Under the pieces are notes generated by a model. The model had not been told where the DNA came from. It worked only from the letters and a program-made list of their open reading frames with translations, and ran no database searches. A stretch of DNA of 20,061 nt, taken from Kiritimatiellia bacterium. GTDB lineage: Bacteria; Verrucomicrobiota; Kiritimatiellia; RFP12; UBA1067. The stretch is from the NCBI GenBank assembly GCA_017648225.1, contig JAGCJE010000008.1, positions 1-20,061 of the forward strand, read 5' to 3'. This document shows, piece after piece, positions 7,982 to 16,300 of this stretch. Each line of letters begins with the position of its first letter. Position 1 is the first letter of the stretch. Made by a program: the position numbers and the translations under genes.

Positions 7982-8004
7982 GTCGGCAATTCTTATGGTA
8001 CAAT
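7976..8004 (+). promoter_or_regulatory. Promoter of the XylR-like regulator, near-leaderless mRNA
   Basis: The plus-strand -35 TTGCAA (7976-7981) and -10 TACAAT (7999-8004) are separated by 17 bp. The expected transcript start (about 8010-8012) is only 2-4 nt before the ATG at 8014, so the message would be nearly leaderless. This agrees with the absence of any Shine-Dalgarno upstream of this ATG. The -35 is itself an operator box, so regulator binding would occlude it. Confidence 0.55.
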
Positions 8005-8013
8005 CATAACACA

Positions 8014-9192
8014 ATGAAAAAAATCGGTATTCTTATAGAACGGGAAAGAGCGTTCAGCCGCGATCTTTGCTCCGGCATAATCCAGTACGCCCAGGAATGC
8101 AAAGACTGGTCGCTGACGATGCTCGACTTCGAATCCACGATAAATCCGTCCGTCGCCGCAAAGTTCGACGGATTCATCATCCGCGCGATCAACCAGAAAA
8201 TCGTCGATACTTTCGCTGCGACAAAAAAGCCGGTGATCGATCTTTTTGAAAAAATGACGGCATCGCCCTTCGTCCGCGTCATGCAGAACCCGACAAAAAT
8301 CGGACAGATGGCGGCAAGACATTTCCTCCAGCACCACTTCACCTCGTTCGGATTCTTCGGCCATGAAGGCGCCTCCTATTCCGACATGCGGCGCGACGCG
8401 TTCATTGAATGTCTTCGGCTGCACCGCAAAAAATGCTTCGTCTACAAAACGCCGAAATCGGTTATGCTCAATTTCGAGCTTGACGTAATGCTGAAGGAAA
8501 AATACAACGTCAGCACCGAAAAACGCGCAATCATAAACTTCATAAGAAAAATTCCGAAACCGATCGCCGTATTCTGTTCTCACGATCTGAGAGCCCACCA
8601 GCTTATCACGACATGCCGCGAAATCGGAGTGGACGTTCCGTCTGAAATCGCTATTCTGGGCGTCGACGACGACGAAATGCTGTGCACCTTCTCGTCACCG
8701 AGCATTTCCAGCATAAACCCCAACGCCTACGGCATCGGGCGCAAGGCCGCCCAGACGCTCTCCAAAATGATGAACGGCGAACAGGTCGAACCGATCATCC
8801 GAGTAACCCCGAGACAGGTCGTGACCCGGGCTTCAACCGAGGTCTTTACGCTCGACCCTCCCTGGATGTCAGACGCTCTTGTCTATATAACCAAGAATGT
8901 CCACAAAGGAATATCGGCATCCGACGTATACCGTCATGTCAACCGTTCACATACTGTTGTCGACCAAGCTTTCCGCGAAACTCTCAACTCAACGGTCTCA
9001 AAGGAAATCGCCTCAGCCCGTCTGAGAGAAGCCCACAGGCTCGTCATATCTACGAATCTGCCATTTTCAAAAGTATTCAAACTGTCCGGATTCTCATCGA
9101 TCCAGTACTTTACCCGCTCTTTCACCGCAGCTTACGGCAAAAGCCCAATGAAAGTCCGAGAAAAAGCGAAAACTCCCGAAAAACGCCGATAA
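8014..9192 (+). CDS. XylR-like transcription regulator (sugar-binding domain plus AraC-type HTH)
   Basis: Product of 392 aa, the same length as E. coli XylR. Residues 1-~270 form a LacI/periplasmic-binding-like ligand domain beginning in the typical way (MKKIGILIER, AFSRDL), with the LacI-type signatures VFCSHDLRAHQL (186-197) and VPSEIAILGVDDDE (208-221). Residues ~284-384 are an AraC-family double helix-turn-helix (ISASDVYRHVNRSHTVVDQAF; then FSKVFKLSGFSSIQYFTRSF and YGKSPMKVR). It presumably senses a sugar or oligosaccharide released by the encoded enzymes and activates transcription. The start at 8014 is preferred over an in-frame ATG at 7951, because the longer version would begin inside the operator, upstream of the promoter -10, and adds residues unlike the family. 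It is the only plus-strand gene and converges with the second operon. Confidence 0.95.
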   Translation: MKKIGILIERERAFSRDLCSGIIQYAQECKDWSLTMLDFESTINPSVAAKFDGFIIRAINQKIVDTFAATKKPVIDLFEKMTASPFVRVMQNPTKIGQMAARHFLQHHFTSFGFFGHEGASYSDMRRDAFIECLRLHRKKCFVYKTPKSVMLNFELDVMLKEKYNVSTEKRAIINFIRKIPKPIAVFCSHDLRAHQLITTCREIGVDVPSEIAILGVDDDEMLCTFSSPSISSINPNAYGIGRKAAQTLSKMMNGEQVEPIIRVTPRQVVTRASTEVFTLDPPWMSDALVYITKNVHKGISASDVYRHVNRSHTVVDQAFRETLNSTVSKEIASARLREAHRLVISTNLPFSKVFKLSGFSSIQYFTRSFTAAYGKSPMKVREKAKTPEKRR

Positions 9193-9225
9193 ACTCAACG
9201 ACCGTCAACCAACCGTTAAGCGCGA

Positions 9226-10212
9226 CTATTCGCTGAGGAAACTCAACTCTGCCTTCGAGGGTCTTCTGCCGTATTCGCTGATTTCGTAAACCTCGAGGTT
9301 TTTCGGCACGGGACGATCCGGATGTTTTTCTTTCCACACTTCCGCGAAACGCTTCGCGTCGGCGCGTTTGCGTCCGAACGTGTACCTGTTTATATACTCG
9401 TTGCGCGCTTTGATGTCCGAGCGGTCCCCGAGCGCGGCAACGGTTTTTTCGCGCCCGCTATCCCAGGGTAGCCACTCATAAATCTGCGACCCCTGTGCGT
9501 CAAGACCGTCGCAGAGCCTTTCGATGTAATTATCGACGTCGAACATCAGGTCCGGTCTGATCGGACGGGGATTTGTAAAAGCGTCGGTCATGTAAAAAAT
9601 GACGGGACGGTGACGTTGCGCCGGAACTTCCGGACACCAGTGCGGCACGCCCAGAAGATAACATGCGTCCGTGACGAGCTGACCGGTCGCTCGGTGATCG
9701 GCGTGATAGTCGCACGTTCTGTGGGTGATAATGTAGTCAGGCTGATATTCGCGGATTTTGCGCGCCACATTCTTGCGCGCATCATCGGTCGGGAAAAGGC
9801 CGCAGTCGGGATAACCGTAAATGTCGTAGCCGTCGAGTTTCATGCGCCGCGACGCCTCAAGAGTTTCCTTTCGGCGGACTTTCGCGGTCTCGTCGGGAGA
9901 ATAGACATGGTGCCCCATGCGTCCGTCCGTCATGGAGACGAACTTAACCTTGAAGCCACGGTCAATAAGCCTGAGAGCCAGGCCTCCGCAGAATATGTCA
10001 GCATCATCCGGATGCGCTCCTATGACCATGACTCTCGCAGGCCCGGGGCGGCGCAGACCGCCGGTACCCGAAACAGGGGGAACGGCCTTTGAAATCTCGG
10101 CGGTTCCCCCGCCCGTCACGCCGCAAAAGGCGTTTTCCGCCTTAGGTCCGGAGAACGTGCAGCCGGCAGCCGCGGCGACGCCGGCCAAAACGGATAATAT
10201 TTTTATCTTCAT
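9226..10212 (-). CDS. PIG-L (LmbE-like) family metal-dependent deacetylase, probable lipoprotein
   Basis: Product of 328 aa. The PIG-L/LmbE fold is marked by VMVIGAHPDDADIFCGG (61-77), whose His-Pro-Asp-Asp binds zinc, by FVSMTDGRMGHH (91-102), and by THRTCDYHADHRATG (163-177) supplying further metal-ligand histidines. Family members remove acetyl groups from N-acetylglucosamine-type sugars in precursors or free saccharides; the substrate here is not evident. The N-terminus (MKIKILSVLAGVAAAAGC) ends in AAGC, a reasonable though not ideal lipobox, so the protein may be lipid-anchored. GAGGAA lies 9 nt upstream of the ATG. It is the last gene of the second operon, 20 bp after its neighbour, and its stop is 33 bp from the regulator's stop. 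No hairpin terminator is visible in that gap. Confidence 0.93.
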   Translation of the reverse strand: MKIKILSVLAGVAAAAGCTFSGPKAENAFCGVTGGGTAEISKAVPPVSGTGGLRRPGPARVMVIGAHPDDADIFCGGLALRLIDRGFKVKFVSMTDGRMGHHVYSPDETAKVRRKETLEASRRMKLDGYDIYGYPDCGLFPTDDARKNVARKIREYQPDYIITHRTCDYHADHRATGQLVTDACYLLGVPHWCPEVPAQRHRPVIFYMTDAFTNPRPIRPDLMFDVDNYIERLCDGLDAQGSQIYEWLPWDSGREKTVAALGDRSDIKARNEYINRYTFGRKRADAKRFAEVWKEKHPDRPVPKNLEVYEISEYGRRPSKAELSFLSE

Positions 10213-10232
10213 TTTTTTTCGTTCCTCTGATT

Positions 10233-10991
10233 TCAGTCTACAGGCGTATATTTAAGACGCGCACCGATATAAAGATCAACCGCTTTACGCATATTGATTT
10301 TCGTCGGATCAGCTCCTGCATCCGCATGGATTTTAACAATCGCCTTGTGGAGCGCGGCCTCGTTGTACGAGCTTTTTTTCGAAGCGTTGACGAATTTTCC
10401 GAGAGACCCCTTAACGCCGTCCTTAGACTCATAATCAACCGTGCAAGCGAGCGAATCGACCTTCACGCCGCGCTGCTTTATTACGGAGGGAAACGCTCCC
10501 CACAGATCACTGATGGGATTAAGCCTGAAATTCCTGACTTCCTTCCAGCTTGCAGTACGGTTAAGCCTTTTTTTGCTCGAACGGTGGATGACGACGGGCG
10601 AGGATGATTCCGAGCCGATCTTCGAAGCCGCCATAACGAAATCGCGCTTCAGAAGATCGAAGTCGTCCGCGTCAAGTTTCACGCTCTCGAGACCGAAAAC
10701 GTGCAGATCGCCCGAAATGAACTTTCCGTATGAAAATTTCGCGTCGATAAATCTTACGCGGTCGTCGGTCGAAACCTGGAGCATAAAGCGCCATTGCCCA
10801 ACGCCCTTCGCCCTGTCATAGCGCAGTTCATCGGCAACGGTCTCCGCCGGCTTCGCCTTGCGTCCCTTGAAAACATCAAGATATGAAGCCTCGAACCTGA
10901 CGCGGGCCTTCTTGAGCGTCTCGGCGGAAGCTCCCGAGAAAACCGAAAACGCGAATACAGCGGTCAAAACAGCTGAACAGATAGTCTTCAT
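10233..10991 (-). CDS. Secreted protein of unrecognised ~250-aa family, paralogue 2
   Basis: Product of 252 aa with a signal peptide (MKTICSAVLTAVFAFSVFSGASA). Homologous along its length to the product of 4029-4802: shared blocks ARVRFEASYLDVFKG, DDRVRFIDAKFSYGKFISGD (76-95), FGLESVKLD (99-107) and RLKYTPV at the C-terminus. No known domain or catalytic motif recognised. The middle section (~128-170) is the most divergent between the two. The ATG at 10991 overlaps the stop of the preceding beta-helix gene (TGATG), with AAGGAG eight bases upstream, so it is translationally coupled to it. A GTG one codon earlier is a less likely start. Each operon thus carries one beta-helix protein and one copy of this family side by side. 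Confidence 0.87.
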   Translation of the reverse strand: MKTICSAVLTAVFAFSVFSGASAETLKKARVRFEASYLDVFKGRKAKPAETVADELRYDRAKGVGQWRFMLQVSTDDRVRFIDAKFSYGKFISGDLHVFGLESVKLDADDFDLLKRDFVMAASKIGSESSSPVVIHRSSKKRLNRTASWKEVRNFRLNPISDLWGAFPSVIKQRGVKVDSLACTVDYESKDGVKGSLGKFVNASKKSSYNEAALHKAIVKIHADAGADPTKINMRKAVDLYIGARLKYTPVD

Positions 10992-13321
10992 CACTTGATC
11001 TCCTTAAGAGGTTCGGTCGGTATAACGAGATGCCCAGTACGGACATTCCCGCCATCGGTTCTAAACACATAACGGTAGGCGTCATGATCGGCATTGTACG
11101 TCTCGGCATTAAATACAGTCGATCTGCCGCGAGGTTCAGCCTCAAATCCGACAACCTCAATCGGGAGGCGCAGCTCCATAGTCGAACCGTTCCACCATCC
11201 GGAATCACGCACCTTGAAATCGCCCTCGGGCAATACGTAAGTCGAACCCTCGACGACGCTTTTACCGGTCCAGAAAAGAGTTACCGTCATCGTCTTTCCG
11301 AAATAAAGCCGTATCGCGTCGTGAACGCCCCAGACGTTTCCTGTATTCTTCATTCCGGGATAAGGCGTAAGCATAGGGTTCTTCAAAAAGATATAGAAGT
11401 ACACGTACTTGTCGTCGTGCGAATAGCTCAATGTATTTCCCGGCTGGGTTCCGGGCTCCGGGTAACCGTCCGATCCTACGTTGAACCATACCGATTTTCT
11501 CCAGTTGATAGGATATTCGCCTTTCGAGCGCTTGGCGTCGATCTGGGGCCCCTTCGGGTCATGTTCGGCGGCACCGTTGACGGGAATGATGATATCGGGG
11601 CGAAGCTCGGCCTTCTTCCGCTCCAACGTCAGACTTTTGCTGAAGACATACTCGTCTTTCTTCCCTTTTTTCCTGAGATAAACTTCGTTTCGCGCCCATT
11701 CGGCGCAATTCGGAAGATATGGATCGGAGACGATCGGATCTTTCGTATATATCTTGTTGTCGACGAAACGGTTGCGCCACCCTCCCTGGAAAGACCAGCG
11801 CATCGCGCCGTCGTATTTGTAGACATTGTTCGATATGACGATATCGTACGACTGATGCATGTGCATCGGCCAGAAGAGACCTTCGATCCTGTTGCCCGTG
11901 AAAACGGTATGCTGAGATCCCTCGTCGGCATAGAGACCCGGCCACGAGCTGTAATTGTCGTACTTCACGAGATTGTCCTTTACGAGGGAGTAGTCGTACG
12001 CTCCGTAAAGAGCGCCTCCGTCGCGGCTGCGGAGCATGGCGTTTCTGAGTTCGTTGGAAGCGACGACGCTGAAGCGTCCCCAAAGCGTAAGAGCGCTCCG
12101 GCCAATTTCACTGACCTTATTGCCGATACACTCGATGGCCGGAGTCTGCATATAGATGCCGGAGTGCATATTCTGGAGAACATTGCCGCGCACTTTGCAG
12201 TGGCCTTCGCCGCCGTCGATGAAGTTGATGCCGGTTGAAGAAACATCATGAATGTAATTGTCGTCGATCACCGCGCGGTTGGGCTTCAGCATATAAATTC
12301 CGCCGCCGCCGGAATTGCGCACTTCGCAGTTCTTGACAGTGAAAAACGGGCAGTGCCTTACAGAAACGGCCGCCGCCATAGGCCCGTTCGAATACGCTCC
12401 GCTTCCTGTCGGATTGAAACATCCTTCCATGACGAGACCGTCGATCGTACAGTTATGGCTATTTCTTAAATCGAAAATGGCGGGAAGACGCGAGATCGTG
12501 CTGAAAATTTCGTTCGGATTCTCTCCCTCGCGCGGATAATATATGATTTTCGATTCGCGCTGATCGAACATCCAATCGCCGGGATCAAGCATTCCGAGAC
12601 GCGAATTGTAGATTTTGAATCCTGTATTGTACTTGCCTATGGCCATATTCGTCTTCGTCTTGAGAATAAAGCGCTGATTGGCGACGTCGTTCGTCGCAAT
12701 GTAACTGCGCGTAGAGGCCCATTCCTGCGGAACGACGACCCAGTTACTTTCAAGGTCGAGAGAGGCGATATCGAAGCCTTCAGGGAACGACTTCGGATCA
12801 TACGGAAGACTCGTAAAGTTTTTTCCTTCTCCCAATTCAGCCGGACATACGATGTTGACGCCTTGCGGATAAACGGAAAGGCTCGCGGACTTTCCGTTCA
12901 CCATGAAGTAATACTGGAGTTTTCCGGGAGATTTGAAAGGAAGATCGGCCGTTATAAAACGCGAATCCAGAGCATCGGTCCGCCATCCGGCAACCCTCAT
13001 CGCACCTGAAAGGACGGCCTTTCCCTTGTTTTCGGCCCTAAAAGTAAAATCGTGACTTTCGGCGGGAAGCGCAATCGTCTTTTCAAGTTCGTAATAACCG
13101 TCCAGGAAAACAATTTCGCGCTTCGCATCGCTCTTTACGGCGCATGCGAGTTCAACGGCCCGATGCGGCGTTTTAACGGGGGAAGACTTCGTGCCTGAAT
13201 TCACGTCCGACCCGTCGGGCGAAACGTAAAACGCGATCGTCGGACGCTCCAAAGAGGCGTATGACGAAATCACCGCCGCCGTAGCGATTAACGCCGCCAA
13301 CGCTTTTCTTTTAACATTCAT
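10991..13321 (-). CDS. Secreted GH141-like right-handed beta-helix protein with CBM9-like C-terminus
   Basis: Product of 776 aa. Signal peptide ~1-24, entry motif FYVSPDGSDVNSGTKSSP (31-48), beta-helix ~30-545, then a CBM9/DOMON-like sandwich ~597-768 (DDKYVYFYIFLKNP, VWGVHDAIRLYFG, NAETYNADHDAYRYVF). The insert IYNSRLGMLDPGDWMFDQ (237-254) followed by IIYYPREGE, plus RSRDGGALYG (431-440) and GLYADEGSQHTVFTGN (462-477), are the same blocks as in the 1051-aa paralogue and recall GH141/GH120 beta-helix glycosidases. The Asp of DGGALY and the Asp/Glu of ADEG are candidate catalytic acids. Unlike the paralogue it lacks the C-terminal GH92N-like domain. AAGGAGA precedes the ATG. It lies 12 bp after the GH2 fusion gene and overlaps the next gene. 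Could also be a lyase or epimerase; the reaction is not certain. Confidence 0.88.
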   Translation of the reverse strand: MNVKRKALAALIATAAVISSYASLERPTIAFYVSPDGSDVNSGTKSSPVKTPHRAVELACAVKSDAKREIVFLDGYYELEKTIALPAESHDFTFRAENKGKAVLSGAMRVAGWRTDALDSRFITADLPFKSPGKLQYYFMVNGKSASLSVYPQGVNIVCPAELGEGKNFTSLPYDPKSFPEGFDIASLDLESNWVVVPQEWASTRSYIATNDVANQRFILKTKTNMAIGKYNTGFKIYNSRLGMLDPGDWMFDQRESKIIYYPREGENPNEIFSTISRLPAIFDLRNSHNCTIDGLVMEGCFNPTGSGAYSNGPMAAAVSVRHCPFFTVKNCEVRNSGGGGIYMLKPNRAVIDDNYIHDVSSTGINFIDGGEGHCKVRGNVLQNMHSGIYMQTPAIECIGNKVSEIGRSALTLWGRFSVVASNELRNAMLRSRDGGALYGAYDYSLVKDNLVKYDNYSSWPGLYADEGSQHTVFTGNRIEGLFWPMHMHQSYDIVISNNVYKYDGAMRWSFQGGWRNRFVDNKIYTKDPIVSDPYLPNCAEWARNEVYLRKKGKKDEYVFSKSLTLERKKAELRPDIIIPVNGAAEHDPKGPQIDAKRSKGEYPINWRKSVWFNVGSDGYPEPGTQPGNTLSYSHDDKYVYFYIFLKNPMLTPYPGMKNTGNVWGVHDAIRLYFGKTMTVTLFWTGKSVVEGSTYVLPEGDFKVRDSGWWNGSTMELRLPIEVVGFEAEPRGRSTVFNAETYNADHDAYRYVFRTDGGNVRTGHLVIPTEPLKEIK

Positions 13322-13333
13322 TTTTTCTCCTTC

Positions 13334-16300
13334 TTATTTCACGACCGGAGCCATGCGGACGGTCCAGTTTTCTTCCTTTATCGGGAAAATGTATTTTTCG
13401 AGCGGCTTAGGTCCGCAGGAATTGCCGCCGAGACCGAGCTGTCTCAAATCGAGATTAAGATAGATTTCAGGACGCTTAACGAGCGGAATGCGGCGGCGCT
13501 CCTGTTCGGCGCGGTGACGCGAAAATTGGATATCCTCCATTTGGTAGTGAAGCGCCTGAACAAACATCGGATTATCCGAAGAGAACCTGACGCCTAAACC
13601 ATCCTGATCCCTAAACTCCACCCACCTTACATCGCTCTTAAATCCATTATCCTGAGGACGGACATAATCGACATACTGTTCGCTCACCGTCGATTCCCAA
13701 AGTCCGAAGAATGCTGACGTAAAGCGGTCGACATAATTTTCGTGAGGCCCACGCCCGTACCAGCACATGTTTTCAAGACTCTTATCAAGGATCATCGACA
13801 ATCCGAGGCGCGGCAGAGCAATCGGCATCGTACCGTGCGGAACAAGGCGGTTTTTCATCTCGACAGATCCATCATCCATAAACGTCCACCGCGCTTCGTG
13901 CGTGAACCCTGCGGATTTGGAGCCGGTGATTTCAGTCGTGACGACTACCGTCCCGTTCTCGATCTTTATCGGTCTTGCGTGATACCTTAACTGCGTAAGA
14001 CCGGAGGCGGGAAACGATCCGTAATACATCGGCGTCATATGCTGATGACCGCAAAGCCAGACGTCATTATCGACGAAAGCGCGCTGGCACGTGACGACGG
14101 GCCCGGGGAGAACTCCTTCGGCGGGAGCGCGCAGAACTGCCTTGCCGTTCATCGTAAGCTCCTTAACCGCTCCCGTCGCACGATCGAAAACAACGCGTGT
14201 ACGAGGCGAAAACGCGACGACTTCGCGGTCAGTTTCACAAAGCTCGATTCCGACAGGACCGACGACGGGATTTTTCTTTACATCCTTCGAGGGAATCGCT
14301 ATCTGATTGCGGGCGACGATCCACCCCTTCTTCGCCCAGGGCGTGTCGTTCTTGAGCGCGAATGAGATATTGAGAAATCTCTCGCCCTCGCCTGCAAAAT
14401 CTTCAGCCGCAAAAGGAAGTTTCGCGCTCGAAAGAGGCTTTACCGCAGGAACGTCGAACACGCCCTTCTTTACAGACTTGCCGTCAACGATAAGTTCCCA
14501 GTCGCCGGAGAATTCATCCGCAGATGTGAACGCGTAGCGGTTATAAAGAGTAAAGGACGAATCGACCGAGAGATAACGTTGAACATGCCCAGCTTCAATA
14601 AGTTTCGGCGTAACCTTCCGCTCGGCGGTAATAAGGCCGTTGCAGTTGAACGGCCCGTCGTTCGGCGATTCGTCGAAGTCGCCGCCGAAAGCGAGATAGC
14701 GCTCACGCTTTCCTGTAGAGGGATCGACGCGGTTCGTCTCCTTCCAGATCGCCTGATCGACCCAGTCCCAGATGCACCCACCCGTCAACGAGTCGTACTT
14801 ATAGAACAGCTGCCAATATTCCTCGAAGTTACCGAGCGCGTTACCCATCGCATGTGCGTACTCACACATGAAAAACGGCTTATTCGGCGTCTGAGTACGG
14901 ATAAAATCGGGAATATCCGACTTTTTGGCTAACACCGTCAAATTCGTCTCAAGCCCATCTCCGAGACGTCCGCGCTGATCAATCCAGGCAATCGAACGAT
15001 ACATGCGCGAATCAACGTCGCTCTCCTTGTTCATCCTCTCCCAATGAACGATGCGATAAGGATCAAGACGCTTCACGGCATCGCGTGCTGCCGTAAAACA
15101 CGGTCCATGCCCCGTCTCATTGCCGAGAGACCAGAAAACGATCGAAGGATGATTGCGCATGAAAACGACATGGCGCTCATTACGCTCGACGATCGAATGC
15201 TCCCACTCCTTGAAAAGACCCAATCCCTGCTTCGAAAGATACATCGACTCATGCCCTTCGACATTCGCCTCGGCCATAACATAAAGACCATAACGATCGC
15301 AAAGATCATACCAGAGGCGATGATTCGGATAATGACTCGTGCGCACAGTGTCGAAATTGTGGCGCTTCATAAGTTCTATATCCTTTATCATTTCCTCAAG
15401 CGTCACGGCGCGTCCATGCACGGGACTGGCATCATGACGGTTTACGCCTCTGAACTTGATTTTACGCCCATTCACATAAATCGCGTTACCGATGATTTTC
15501 TGATCTTTAAACCCGATGCGGCGCATACGGATATCATCGCCCTTTTTTACAACGAGCGTATAAAGATACGGCTTCTCCGCGCTCCAAAGCTGAGGCCTGA
15601 ATTGAAGTTTAAAGTGGGAGTCGGAGAGTTTCTTAAGATCAGCAACCTTCTTATTCTCCGCATCGTAAAGGGAAGCCGCGTCACCGTTCTCCAACTCCAA
15701 CTCGAGACTCCAACTTTCATATCCGTCGAGAGGCTGGGTTTTTACCTTAAAGTCCCAGATACCGTCCTTAGGCATGGACCAAAGCGTAACGTCACGGAAA
15801 ATCCCCGAATAACGCGTCATATCCTGATCTTCGAGATAGCTGCCGTCGCACCAGCGGTAAACCTCGACGGCGAGAGTGTTTTCGCCTTCCTTGACGAAAT
15901 CCGTAACGTCGAATTCGCTCGGAAGTTTAGAATCTTCGGCGTAACCGACCTTTCTGCCATTTACCCAAACGTAGTAAGCGCTGTAAACTCCGTCGAAACG
16001 GAGAATCACGCGACGCTCTTTCCAGTTCTCAGGAACAGTAAACTTTCGGCGATACGAGGAAACGGGATTGTAGTCGTCCTTTCCGCTCTGACGGTCGCGG
16101 ATACGCGGCCAATCGAGTTTATGGGGATAACGCCAGTTCACATAGCCGGGGCTACCGAAGCCGTGAAGCTCGACGCATGCGGGAACGGGAATCGTAAACC
16201 AATCGCTGTCGTCGAAGTCTTCAGCCTCAAACCCCTTAACGCGCAGCTTCGGATCTCCCGCCCAGGAGATCTTCCATATCCCGTTAAGCGACATGCGATA

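Noticed and set aside
7951..8013. Longer N-terminus for the regulator starting at an ATG at 7951
   Set aside because: The ATG lies inside the operator and upstream of the -10. The extra residues do not resemble XylR-type proteins, which begin with MKKIG-like sequence.
9193..9225. Bidirectional terminator between the convergent regulator and PIG-L gene
   Set aside because: The 33-bp gap shows no stable inverted repeat or T-run; termination may be factor-dependent or lie within coding sequence.
11030..12238. 402-codon open frame on the plus strand
   Set aside because: Antisense to the second beta-helix gene; a shadow by the same reasoning.
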